Shown in pieces: positions 23,697-30,782 of a stretch of 35,201 nt of DNA. Under the pieces are notes generated by a model. It ran no database searches. It saw nothing but the letters and a program-made list of their open reading frames with translations, and had not been told where the DNA came from. The position numbers were made by a program, and so were the translations under genes. The DNA comes from Pigmentiphaga sp. NML080357 (GTDB taxonomy: Bacteria > Pseudomonadota > Gammaproteobacteria > Burkholderiales > Burkholderiaceae_B), in contig NZ_NINW01000013.1 of assembly GCF_002188465.1 (NCBI RefSeq), positions 1 through 35,201 on the forward strand. The letters are read 5' to 3'. The first letter of the stretch is position 1. Every line of letters begins with the position of its first letter.

Positions 23697-23721
23697 CCGC
23701 GGCGCCAAGCTCCGCCGAGCA

Positions 23722-23889
23722 GGGGCATTTTTTGCCGCCGGGCCGCCCCAAGGCGAAAAGGCCCCCTCGGGGGGCAGCGACGGCCGAAGGCCTAGCGTGG
23801 GGGCATTTTTTGCCGCCGGGCCGCCCCAAGGCGAAAAGGCCCCCTCGGGGGGCAGCGACGGCCGAAGGCCTAGCGTGGGGGCATTTTTT
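23722..23889. repeat. 78-bp tandem repeat (2 full copies plus a 12-bp start of a third)
   Basis: GGGGCATTTTTTGCCGCCGG recurs with an exact 78-bp period: copies start near 23722 and 23800, and a third start (GGGGCATTTTTT) lies near 23878. Each copy holds a strong hairpin core around CCCCCTCGGGGGG and ends CCTAGCGTGG. The two full copies appear identical. As 78 is a multiple of three, frames stay open through it, producing spurious repetitive proteins. This looks like a dispersed intergenic repeat of Alcaligenaceae and may end transcription of the oxidoreductase gene. Confidence 0.85.
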
Positions 23890-23922
23890 ACGACACGGGC
23901 TGCAGCAGCGGCCCGGAGCCGA

Positions 23923-23928
23923 TACAAT
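23923..23928 (+). promoter_or_regulatory. Possible -10 element for tpiA
   Basis: TACAAT (23923-23928) within GATACAAT matches five of six -10 positions. No good -35 is seen at the right distance. Transcription from here would start just before the hairpin at 23938. Confidence 0.4.
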
Positions 23929-23937
23929 CGAGGTTTT

Positions 23938-23971
23938 GCCCGCGTATTTTTTGGATTACGCGGGCGTTTTT
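23938..23971 (+). terminator. Hairpin with T run just upstream of tpiA
   Basis: GCCCGCGTA (23938-23946) pairs perfectly with TACGCGGGC (23957-23965) and is followed by GTTTTT (to 23971), a good intrinsic terminator shape. It ends 12 bases before the tpiA ATG. It may terminate read-through from upstream, or act as an attenuator if the TACAAT at 23923 is a real promoter. Confidence 0.65.
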
Positions 23972-23983
23972 CGATCCTTGTCG

Positions 23984-24763
23984 ATGGCAACTAAACAGAA
24001 TATCCGCCGCCTGGTGCTCGGCAACTGGAAGATGCACGGCAGCCTGGCTGCCAACGGGCAACTGCTCTCGGCCATCCGCAGCGCCTGGAACCAGTCGTCC
24101 GGCGCCGCTTCTTGCGACGTCGGCGTCTGCGTGCCGTTTCCGTACCTCGCCCAGGCCGAATCCGCCCTGACCGATTCCGACATCGCCTGGGGCGCCCAGG
24201 ACATCAGCGTCCACCAGCAGGGAGCCTACACCGGCGAAGTCTCCGGCCCCATGCTGGCCGAATTCGGCTGCCGCTATGTGCTGGCCGGCCATTCCGAGCG
24301 CCGCAGCATGCATGGCGAAACCAGCCAGGTCGTGGCCGACAAGGCCAAGGCCGCCCTCGGCGCAGGCCTGACGCCGGTGGTCTGCGTGGGCGAAACGCTG
24401 GCCGAGCGCGAGGCGGGTCGCACTCTGGCCATCATCGACGAGCAATTGGCCCCCGTACTGGCCCTCGGCAAGGATGCCGTGGCCGCCATGGTCATCGCCT
24501 ACGAGCCGGTCTGGGCCATTGGCACCGGCAAGACCGCCAGTCCCGAACAGGCCCAGGAAGTGCATGCCGCGATTCGCGCCGCGCTCGAGCGGGTGGGCTG
24601 CCCCGGCGTGCGCCTGCTGTACGGCGGCAGCGTCAAGGCGGCCAACGCCGCCGAACTGTTCGCCATGCCCGACATCGACGGCGGCCTGATCGGCGGCGCC
24701 TCGCTGGTGGCCGAAGACTTCCTGCGCATCGCCGAGGCGGGCGCAACAACCCGGAGTGCTTGA
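23984..24763 (+). CDS. tpiA: Triosephosphate isomerase
   Basis: The 259-residue enzyme interconverts dihydroxyacetone phosphate and glyceraldehyde 3-phosphate. All catalytic parts are visible: LGNWKM (N14, K16), LAGHSERR (H103), [11 protein letters not shown] (E174 and the flexible loop) and YGGSV phosphate binding near the C-terminus. ATG 23984 has no clear ribosome binding site; an in-frame TTG six bases upstream is possible. secG begins right after the stop codon, so the two are translationally linked. The tpiA-secG-tRNA-Leu order is common in betaproteobacteria. Confidence 0.97.
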   Translation: MATKQNIRRLVLGNWKMHGSLAANGQLLSAIRSAWNQSSGAASCDVGVCVPFPYLAQAESALTDSDIAWGAQDISVHQQGAYTGEVSGPMLAEFGCRYVLAGHSERRSMHGETSQVVADKAKAALGAGLTPVVCVGETLAEREAGRTLAIIDEQLAPVLALGKDAVAAMVIAYEPVWAIGTGKTASPEQAQEVHAAIRAALERVGCPGVRLLYGGSVKAANAAELFAMPDIDGGLIGGASLVAEDFLRIAEAGATTRSA

Positions 24764-25186
24764 ATGTCCGTACTGCTTACCGTCCTGCTCATCGTGCAGG
24801 TCATTTCCGCCCTGACTATCATCGTCCTGGTGCTGCTGCAACAAGGCAAGGGCGCCGACATGGGCTCCGCTTTCGGCGGCGGCTCGGCCGGCAGCCTGTT
24901 CGGCGCCGCCGGCGCGGCCAACTTCCTGTCCCGCACCACGAAGTGGGCTGCCGTGGTCTTTTTCATCACGACTGCCGCGCTGGCCTACCTGGGCCGCCCG
25001 GCCTCGTCCGTACCGGAAGGCGGCGTGATGGAAAACCACAACCCCGACCAGACCGTGCCGACCGTGCCTGGTTCGACGCCTGCTACGCCGCCGGCCGCGG
25101 CGCCCGATGCATCCGTGCCTGCCGTCCCGGCCACTCCGGCTCCGCAGCAGAATGCGCCCGCCCAGCCGGAAACGCCGAAAAAGTAA
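24764..25186 (+). CDS. secG: Protein-export membrane protein SecG
   Basis: The 140-residue protein has the SecG layout: an N-terminal helix LLTVLLIVQVISALTIIVLV, then the conserved LLQQGKGADMGSAFGGG and SLFGAAGA, then a second helix WAAVVFFITTAALAYLG. A long alanine/proline-rich cytoplasmic or periplasmic tail follows, as in other Burkholderiales. SecG is the small subunit of the SecYEG translocon. The start ATG directly follows the tpiA stop codon. Confidence 0.96.
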   Translation: MSVLLTVLLIVQVISALTIIVLVLLQQGKGADMGSAFGGGSAGSLFGAAGAANFLSRTTKWAAVVFFITTAALAYLGRPASSVPEGGVMENHNPDQTVPTVPGSTPATPPAAAPDASVPAVPATPAPQQNAPAQPETPKK

Positions 25187-25199
25187 GGAAGCTTCCTTA
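25184..25199. repeat. 16-bp perfect palindrome after secG
   Basis: TAAGGAAGCTTCCTTA begins with the secG stop codon TAA. It may form a short hairpin at the end of the secG message or serve as a binding site near the tRNA-Leu promoter. Function unknown. Confidence 0.5.
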
Positions 25200-25200
25200 A

Positions 25201-25231
25201 GAGCCCGCAAATGTTATATACTAGCGGGCTC
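25201..25231 (+). promoter_or_regulatory. tRNA-Leu promoter -10 inside an 8-bp inverted repeat
   Basis: GAGCCCGC (25201-25208) and GCGGGCTC (25224-25231) flank a 15-base AT-rich core containing TATACT (25217-25222), a likely -10. The GC-rich bases after it resemble the discriminator of stable RNA promoters. The tRNA starts at 25238. The inverted repeat could also act as a secG terminator. Confidence 0.5.
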
Positions 25232-25237
25232 ACGCAA

Positions 25238-25322
25238 GCCGTCGTGGTGGAATTGGTAGACACGCTATCTTGAGGGGGTAGTGGCGAAAGCTGTGCGAGT
25301 TCGAGTCTCGCCGACGGCACCA
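25238..25322 (+). tRNA. tRNA-Leu (anticodon GAG)
   Basis: Acceptor GCCGTCG (25238-25244) pairs with CGACGGC (25312-25318). The anticodon arm is CTATC (25265-25269), loop TTGAGGG with GAG at 25272-25274, and GGTAG (25277-25281). A long variable arm follows, then T arm GCGAG-TTCGAGT-CTCGC (25295-25311). Discriminator A319 is followed by an encoded CCA (25320-25322). Confidence 0.97.
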
Positions 25323-25331
25323 GGATTCAAA

Positions 25332-25351
25332 CTTTCAGCCTGTCCTGAAAG
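25332..25351 (+). repeat. Hairpin in the tRNA-Leu trailer
   Basis: CTTTCAG (25332-25338) pairs with CTGAAAG (25345-25351) across CCTGTC, between the tRNA 3' end and the terminator. It probably shapes the 3' trailer that is removed during tRNA maturation. Confidence 0.45.
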
Positions 25352-25355
25352 CCCG

Positions 25356-25392
25356 AAAACCCGCGAATCTCCATGAGATCGCGGGTTTTTTT
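25356..25392 (+). terminator. Strong intrinsic terminator after tRNA-Leu
   Basis: AAAACCCGCG (25356-25365) pairs with CGCGGGTTTT (25380-25389), with an inner ATCTC/GAGAT stem around CAT. A run of seven T (25386-25392) follows. It ends the tRNA-Leu transcript. The A-rich left flank could also serve the minus-strand TerC gene, which ends at 25427. Confidence 0.9.
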
Positions 25393-25426
25393 GCATCGGA
25401 CCGCCCAACGCAGGACGTGCCCGGCG

Positions 25427-26461
25427 TCAGCGCGGCGGTGCCTTGTGGCGCTGGCCCTCGCTGGGCTTGCTCCGGAAGGGATAGGCGCTGCCTGTGCCGG
25501 CCGCATCCTTGGGCGGAATGCGCAGCGACAGCACCATGGTCGTGGCCAGGATGAGGCCCGTGGCGGCGAGCGACCACAGAACCGGGATGTGGTAGAGGTC
25601 GATCAGCAGCATCTTCACGCCTATCAGCACCAACACCAGGGCCAGTCCATAGGGCAGCAGGTGGAACCGCTCCTGCATGCCGGCCAGCAGGAAATACATG
25701 GCGCGCAGGCCCAGGATGGCGAACACGTTGGACGTGAGCACGATGAACGGGTCGGTGGTGATGGCGAAGATTGCAGGGATGGAATCCACCGCGAACACCA
25801 CGTCGACGATGCCGATCAGCAGCAGCACCATCAGCAGCGGCGTGGCGACTTTCTGCCCGTCCACGCGCGTGAAGAAACGCTCGCCGTCGTAATCGGGAGC
25901 GATGCGTATGCGGGCGCGGAGCCAGCGCAGCGCGGGGTTGTTCTCGAGGTCCGGCTCCTGGCCGGCGGCCCACCACATCTTCGCGCCGGTGAACACCAGG
26001 AACGCGCCGAAGACATACAGGATCCAGTGGAAGCGGGCGATCATCCACGCTCCCACCAGTATCAATATGGCGCGTAATACCAGTGCCCCGAGAATGCCCA
26101 GCATCAACACGCGCTTCTGGAACTCGGCAGGCACCGCGAAGTAGGTGAACAGCATCAGGAAGACGAAAATGTTGTCCACCGCCAGCGCCTTCTCCACCAG
26201 GTAGCCGGTGATGAATTCCAGCGCCTTGTCGTTGGCCATTGCACGCGTGCCGGCATCGTCGCCCATGCCGCCCAGCCACCACCACACCAGGCCGACGAAG
26301 ACGAAGCTGGTGGCCACCCAGATGAGCGACCAGATGGCGGCTTCGCGCAGGGAGACCTTGTGCGCACCCTGGCGGTTCAACGCAAAGAAATCGATGAGCA
26401 GGGCGACGAGGACGAAGGCCGCGAACAGCGACCACAGCAGCGGGGTGCCCGTGGATACCAT
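25427..26461 (-). CDS. TerC/Alx family integral membrane protein
   Basis: The 344-residue protein has about nine membrane helices and the TerC signatures GYLVEKALAVDNIFVFLMLF and LLIGIVDVVFAVDSIPAIFA, where acidic residues within the helices are thought to bind metal, plus FAILGLRAMYFLLA. It fits the Alx subgroup. In E. coli, Alx and MntP are linked to manganese and alkaline pH, and alx is preceded by a yybP-ykoY (PRE) riboswitch; the leader here has the same conserved blocks. The protein is therefore likely a manganese exporter. An AGAGG lies before ATG 26461. It is monocistronic. Confidence 0.93.
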   Translation of the reverse strand: MVSTGTPLLWSLFAAFVLVALLIDFFALNRQGAHKVSLREAAIWSLIWVATSFVFVGLVWWWLGGMGDDAGTRAMANDKALEFITGYLVEKALAVDNIFVFLMLFTYFAVPAEFQKRVLMLGILGALVLRAILILVGAWMIARFHWILYVFGAFLVFTGAKMWWAAGQEPDLENNPALRWLRARIRIAPDYDGERFFTRVDGQKVATPLLMVLLLIGIVDVVFAVDSIPAIFAITTDPFIVLTSNVFAILGLRAMYFLLAGMQERFHLLPYGLALVLVLIGVKMLLIDLYHIPVLWSLAATGLILATTMVLSLRIPPKDAAGTGSAYPFRSKPSEGQRHKAPPR

Positions 26462-26499
26462 GGGGAGACCTCTATCGGTTAGATAGTTGACGAAAGACT

Positions 26500-26622
26500 C
26501 GTCCGGTCTCGCCGTCCGCGAAAAACGCGGTCCGCCGCGCCGGGAGGCTGCAGCCCGTGGGCGGCCCGTCTCCGTACTGACGACGCTGCGGGAACGTATG
26601 CCGCTCCGGCTACTCCCCGTGA
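26500..26622 (-). ncRNA. yybP-ykoY (manganese) riboswitch in the TerC leader
   Basis: On the minus strand, about 160 to 40 bases before the TerC ATG, three blocks of the yybP-ykoY consensus appear in order: GGGGAGTAGC (26609-26618), a GCGTCGTCAGTACG block, and GGCGAGACCGG (3' end 26503). A CCGCG-TTTTT-CGCGG hairpin lies between. The family senses Mn2+ and controls TerC/Alx/MntP exporters, matching the gene downstream. A GACGA-N5-TCGTC stem right after the aptamer could be part of the switching platform. Assigned by eye; covariance scoring was not possible. Confidence 0.78.
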
Positions 26623-26632
26623 GAGAGCTTAG

Positions 26633-26662
26633 ATTTAATCAAGCATGGGCGGCGTCTGTCAA
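26633..26662 (-). promoter_or_regulatory. Promoter of the riboswitch-TerC transcript
   Basis: On the minus strand, a perfect -35 TTGACA (26657-26662) is followed after 18 bp by TTAAAT (26633-26638). The start would be near 26626, just before the riboswitch. The -35 overlaps the stop codon of the acyltransferase gene. Confidence 0.65.
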
Positions 26663-27792
26663 CGGCCGGCCGGGGCCCATCCCCCGGGGGCCGGCTCGAC
26701 CGACGCCGGCGCTGCCTTGATCCGCCGCCGCCAGCGCTCGACGCGCGTGCCTACCGTCAGGTTGAGCGCCGCGGCTGCCGCCAGGCTGGCAACGACGACT
26801 GCCACTACTGCGGCCGCAGGATGCGCGGCCTTGAATCCCGCCGCCAGGTGCTCGAACAGCAGGATGACCAGCATGTGCGAGATATAGAGCGGATAACTGA
26901 GCTCGCCTATCGCGCGGTCCCATTTATGGCGGCATTGGAAGATGAATGCCAGCGGCAGCAGCGCGACGGCCACCGCGAGAAACAGCGCGTCGCGCAACGT
27001 GGGCGCAATCGGCATGTGGAAATGCGCCACCGTATAGACCACCAGCGCTCCCACGGCCAGTGCGGGCAACCTCGGCAGCCGCGTGCACAGCCGTTCGAGT
27101 CGCGGCAACAGGACCTGCTGCGACAGCGCGCCGGCCAGGAACAACGCGAGCTCCGATGGAAAGAAGCGGTAGGTCCACGGGTCGGCGCGGCCGATACCGG
27201 TGGCGATCAGCGCGGCGCGCAGCGCCAGCGAGGCCAGCAGCGCCAGCCACAGCCACCGGCGCGACATCAGCAGGAAGGGAGCCACCAGATAGAAGGCGAG
27301 CTCCACGGACAATGTCCATGCCTGCGGCACGAGCAGGCCTTCATGCAGCGGCACGTCGCTGTCCATGAAGCTGCCGGTCAGCGCCAGCTGGCCATCGTGG
27401 ACGCCCATGAACATGACCCAGTCCTGCCCGACGAGCAGGGCGTTGGACAGCAACAGCACCGCGGCCGCATCGCTCGGGATCTCGCCATAGCGCGACAGGA
27501 AATCGGTGCCCAGGGCCGCATGGGCAATCAGCGTGAGCAGGGCGACGACGAGGTAGGGTGGGTACAGGCGCAGGAAGCGGTTCTGGTAGAACCTGAGCTG
27601 GGCGTGCCGGTACGTATCGGTGGCCGTGAGCACGTAAGAGATCAGGAAACCGGAGATCAGATAAAAGGTCTGGACCGCCAGGCGTCCGCCCAGCAGGGTC
27701 TCCCTGTCTCCGCCCCATACGTGATCGAGCAGCACCGAGAAGGCCAGCAGCGTGCGCAACAGTCCCAAGATCGCTCCTTTGTCGCCATTCAT
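26659..27792 (-). CDS. OafA/YrhL-type membrane acyltransferase
   Basis: The 377-residue protein has about ten membrane helices and the acyltransferase-3 pattern: LLRTLLAFSVLLDHVWGG at the N-terminus with the conserved His, AVQTFYLISGFLISYVL, FYQNRFLRLYPPYL and WTLSVELAFYLVAPFL. These enzymes move acetyl or other acyl groups onto surface polysaccharides or similar targets. No glycan genes are adjacent, so the acceptor is unknown. ATG 27792 is taken as start without a clear ribosome binding site; an alternative start at 27831 adds 13 residues. The stop overlaps the TerC promoter. Confidence 0.9.
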   Translation of the reverse strand: MNGDKGAILGLLRTLLAFSVLLDHVWGGDRETLLGGRLAVQTFYLISGFLISYVLTATDTYRHAQLRFYQNRFLRLYPPYLVVALLTLIAHAALGTDFLSRYGEIPSDAAAVLLLSNALLVGQDWVMFMGVHDGQLALTGSFMDSDVPLHEGLLVPQAWTLSVELAFYLVAPFLLMSRRWLWLALLASLALRAALIATGIGRADPWTYRFFPSELALFLAGALSQQVLLPRLERLCTRLPRLPALAVGALVVYTVAHFHMPIAPTLRDALFLAVAVALLPLAFIFQCRHKWDRAIGELSYPLYISHMLVILLFEHLAAGFKAAHPAAAVVAVVVASLAAAAALNLTVGTRVERWRRRIKAAPASVEPAPGGWAPAGR

Positions 27793-28045
27793 GCCATGGC
27801 GCGGCGCGGGCGAAGTCGCCGCACACACCACTGCCTATCGAGGCGGATTGTGCGATGGGGCGCTTGGAGGCCGCCATGCTCCATTTGGCTTCATGTGGCA
27901 GGCGTGGGCACTCCGGGTAACCCCGGTCCGGGCGGTCCGCCGGCGTGCACGCGAGCATGGCGGACGAGGCGCCTAAGCCTTGTGGGGGAGGCGCCGCTCG
28001 TGCCGTTGGACGGCGCGCGGTCCGGCCGGCGCATGGGGCCCCAGT

Positions 28046-28051
28046 TATAAT
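28046..28051 (+). promoter_or_regulatory. Likely -10 of the LysR-ligase operon
   Basis: A perfect TATAAT 36 bases before the LysR ATG (28087). No convincing -35 hexamer is visible upstream, so activation by a protein may be needed. The rest of the 294-bp gap from 27793 holds nothing else I can identify. Confidence 0.45.
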
Positions 28052-28086
28052 TCCGCCACTCGCCCTCCACCGACGGAAGCCCGTGA

Positions 28087-29022
28087 ATGCCCCCTTTCAT
28101 TCCGCCGTTGAACGCGTTGCTTGCTTTCGAGGCGACCGCCCGCCACTTGAGTTTCACGAAGGCGGCCAATGAGCTGCATCTGACCCAGGCGGCGATCAGC
28201 CACCAGATCCGCTCGCTGGAGGACCGCCTGGGCACGGCGCTGTTTGTCCGCGCCAAGGGCAAGATCTCCCTGACCACTCCCGGCGCCGAATACCTGGAAG
28301 CCGTCAGCAGCCTGCTGGTGGAGCTGTCGACCGCGACCGACCGCGTCAGCCAGGGGGGGAACGAACATACGCTCTCCATCAGTTGCCTGCCGACTTTCGC
28401 GACGGAATGCCTGATTCCGTTGCTGCCCGAATTCCGCGAGGCCTATCCGCATCTGCGTCTCCAGCTATCGACCACGTCGGCCTTCGATGCTTTCCAGATC
28501 AATGCCTACGACGTGGCGATCCGCTATGGATCGGGCAAGTGGGATGGGGTCAAGTGCGACTGGCTGTGCGACGAGCATTTCTTTCCCGCGATGTCGCCGC
28601 GCTTGCTGCAAGGCAAGGAAGGGAAAGAGCCCGCGGCGATCCTGGCCGAGACCACGTGGCTGCGCACGTATTTCACCTCCCTGTACGAGGACGACTGGCC
28701 CGAGTGGCTGGCGGCGGCGGGCCTGGGCGACACGCAGCCCCGCATGGAGCTCGGCATGCACATGCAGCTCACCTCGCTCGCGGGAGCGGTGGAGGGGCTG
28801 GGCGTGGTGATCGCGCGCACGCCGCTGGTCAATCGCGCGCTGCGCAGCGGCACGCTGGTGTCGCCTTTCGGCCCTCGGCTGAAATCGAAGTCGGCCTACT
28901 ACCTGGCTACGCCAGAGAGCCGCTACGAACACCAGAAGGTGGCCTGTTTCCGGTCTTGGCTGCTGGAGCGCGCGGCCGGGCATTTCCGCATGGAGCCCGA
29001 GGCGCTGTTCGGCCATGGCTAG
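28087..29022 (+). CDS. LysR-family regulator (GcvA-like)
   Basis: The 311-residue protein has the GcvA-type N-terminus PPLNALLAFEATARHLSFTK, AANELHLTQAAISHQIRSLE and an effector domain with LSISCLPTFATECLIPLLPE and INAYDVAIRYGSGKW. GGAAG lies before ATG 28087. The stop overlaps the ligase start by 8 bp (ATGGCTAG), so the regulator and ligase are co-translated. Its target could be the ligase itself or the convergent molybdenum-hydroxylase operon. Confidence 0.93.
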   Translation: MPPFIPPLNALLAFEATARHLSFTKAANELHLTQAAISHQIRSLEDRLGTALFVRAKGKISLTTPGAEYLEAVSSLLVELSTATDRVSQGGNEHTLSISCLPTFATECLIPLLPEFREAYPHLRLQLSTTSAFDAFQINAYDVAIRYGSGKWDGVKCDWLCDEHFFPAMSPRLLQGKEGKEPAAILAETTWLRTYFTSLYEDDWPEWLAAAGLGDTQPRMELGMHMQLTSLAGAVEGLGVVIARTPLVNRALRSGTLVSPFGPRLKSKSAYYLATPESRYEHQKVACFRSWLLERAAGHFRMEPEALFGHG

Positions 29023-30538
29023 CGAGTTCGCACAGTTCGTCGAGTCCTGCCTGGCGCGGCGCGCAAGCCGCTACCCGCATCGGCTCGCGCTGGCGGATAC
29101 CGGCGGCGCGATGCTCGACGGGCGCGGCCTGTACGAGCAGGCTCGCGCGGTGGCGCGGTCGCTGCCGCCGCCGAGCGGGACGGAACCGCCGCTGTACCTG
29201 CTGCCTTCGGCCAACGGCGTCGACAAGATCGTGCTGTGGCTGGGCGCGTGGATGGCGGGCGCGGCCGTGCTCAACATCGACATGGACTATCTGCCGGCCG
29301 AGACGGCGCGGGCCCTGCTGGCCACCGCGCGGCCGTCGGGCATGCTGTCGCTCGCGCCGTCGGGGGCGCAGTGCCTGCCGCTGGCGCAGGAGACCGGCGC
29401 GCCGGCGATGCCGGCGGGCACGGTGCTGGTCAATTGCACGTCGGGGACGACGGGCATGCCAAAGCTGGTCTATCAGTCCGCCACGGCGCTGCGGCACAAC
29501 GGCGACGTCTCGGCGCGCCTGATGGAACTGGACGAAGGCGAGCCCTGCCTGGAAGTACGGGGCATGAATTGGTATTCGGCGCAGATCCTGAGCCTGATGC
29601 CCTTTCTTTCCGTGGGTACGCAGCTGCATGTCGCGCCGAGGTTCTCCGCGTCGAAGCTGACCGGCTGGCTGGCCGAGCGGGAGATCCGCTTCATGCCCAT
29701 GGTGCCGAGCATGGTGCGCATCATGCTCGGAGTGGTTCGGGGATTGCCCGCCTCGCTCGCGAGGTACTCGTGCAGTTCCTCGGAATTGGCCGCGTCGCTG
29801 TGGCAGCGGGCGGAAGAGACGTGGAGCATTCCGCTCATCAACCTGTATGGCAGTTCCGAGCTGGGTTGGATCTGTGGCTCGGACGAGGGCGCGAGGCAGA
29901 TCGGCCGCGTGGGATTCCCGGTCGCCGGCGTGCGAGTGGCCGTGCGGCGCGAAGCCGACGCGGCGGCCGGCGAGCCGGGGCGGATACTGGTGTCGACGCC
30001 CTATGCGGCGCTGGCCACGCGTGCCGTGGGCGGCGCCGCGCAGAGGCTCGGCGATACGCAGGTCGACACGCAGGACCTGGGCTGTTTCGACGCGACCGGC
30101 CGGCTGGCGCTCATGGGCCGGGCCGACGACATGATCCTGCGCGGCGGGGTGAATATCCACCCAAGCGATATCGAGCGCCATATCGAGCAAGTGCCCGGCG
30201 TGCGGCAGGCCGTGGTCTTCGGCGTGGACGACGCCACGTACGGGGCTGTGGCGGGCTGTGCCTTCACCGGCGCGCCAGGAGTGCAGGCCGATGACCTGGC
30301 CATACGCCTGGCGACGGAATTGCCGGCTGCGTGGCAGCCGGTCTACTGGTGGAAGCTGGACAGCATTCCGCTGGCGGCCAACGGCAAGATTTCGCGCCGC
30401 CAGCTCAGGCAGCGGCTGACGGAGTCGCTTCCGCCACCACTTGCACCTCGATCTGGGCGCCGAAGTGCAGCGGCCCCACTGGAACCACCGTGCGCGCACA
30501 CCGGTGCGCATCCAGGCGGCGGCGGTAAAGCCGGTTGA
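29015..30538 (+). CDS. AMP-forming acyl-CoA synthetase/ligase
   Basis: The 507-residue protein is an ANL-superfamily enzyme: P-loop TSGTTGMPK (142-150), NLYGSSELG (A5), the hinge GRADDMILRGGVNIHP (A8) and the catalytic lysine in NGKISRRQL (K458). It activates an organic acid to an acyl-AMP and probably to an acyl-CoA. Homology should stop soon after the A10 motif. The last 40 or so residues are proline/glycine-rich and lie antisense to the RidA gene (134-bp overlap), so they look like a later read-through extension. The gene is co-transcribed with the LysR gene. The substrate may be the product of the adjacent molybdenum hydroxylase; this is inference. Confidence 0.9.
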   Translation: MASEFAQFVESCLARRASRYPHRLALADTGGAMLDGRGLYEQARAVARSLPPPSGTEPPLYLLPSANGVDKIVLWLGAWMAGAAVLNIDMDYLPAETARALLATARPSGMLSLAPSGAQCLPLAQETGAPAMPAGTVLVNCTSGTTGMPKLVYQSATALRHNGDVSARLMELDEGEPCLEVRGMNWYSAQILSLMPFLSVGTQLHVAPRFSASKLTGWLAEREIRFMPMVPSMVRIMLGVVRGLPASLARYSCSSSELAASLWQRAEETWSIPLINLYGSSELGWICGSDEGARQIGRVGFPVAGVRVAVRREADAAAGEPGRILVSTPYAALATRAVGGAAQRLGDTQVDTQDLGCFDATGRLALMGRADDMILRGGVNIHPSDIERHIEQVPGVRQAVVFGVDDATYGAVAGCAFTGAPGVQADDLAIRLATELPAAWQPVYWWKLDSIPLAANGKISRRQLRQRLTESLPPPLAPRSGRRSAAAPLEPPCAHTGAHPGGGGKAG

Positions 30539-30782
30539 ATTCGTCCCACAGGGCGATGTCCGACAGATAGACCGTGCATTGCACGACCTGGGCCAGGCCG
30601 AGGCCGCCCTCGGCCAGGATCGCCTCGATGCGTTCGAAGCAGGTATCGAACTGGGTGGCGAAGTCCTGGCCGCGCGCCAGGTCGGGCAGAACGCCCGACA
30701 AATACACCAGGTGGCCCGTCTGCATGGCATAGACGTAGTGGCCCGCGGGGGCGGCGAGGCGGGTGACGGGCCAGGGGGTCAT
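30405..30782 (-). CDS. RidA/YjgF family protein
   Basis: The 125-residue protein has the RidA core: HLVYLSGVLPDLARGQDFAT, FERIEAILAEGGLGLAQVVQ, CTVYLSDIALWDEFNRLY and CARTVVPVGPLHFGAQIEVQ, with the conserved arginine of the active site (in ARTVV). RidA proteins hydrolyse reactive enamines/imines, and pathway variants deaminate specific intermediates. As last gene of the molybdenum-hydroxylase operon (ATGA overlap with the CoxG-like gene) it may act on a nitrogen-containing product. The final third overlaps the ligase gene on the other strand. Confidence 0.88.
   Translation of the reverse strand: MTPWPVTRLAAPAGHYVYAMQTGHLVYLSGVLPDLARGQDFATQFDTCFERIEAILAEGGLGLAQVVQCTVYLSDIALWDEFNRLYRRRLDAHRCARTVVPVGPLHFGAQIEVQVVAEATPSAAA

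Noticed and set aside
23722-23889. CRISPR array
   Set aside because: The repeat units are directly adjacent with no variable spacers and are too long; it is a plain tandem repeat.
22692-23990. 432-residue minus-strand open frame with a 26-residue repeat
   Set aside because: It is antisense to the quinone oxidoreductase gene, and its repeats are only the 78-bp DNA repeat translated. No ribosome binding site or family resemblance.
26821-28050. 409-residue plus-strand open frame
   Set aside because: Antisense to the acyltransferase gene; glutamine/arginine-rich composition typical of a shadow frame.
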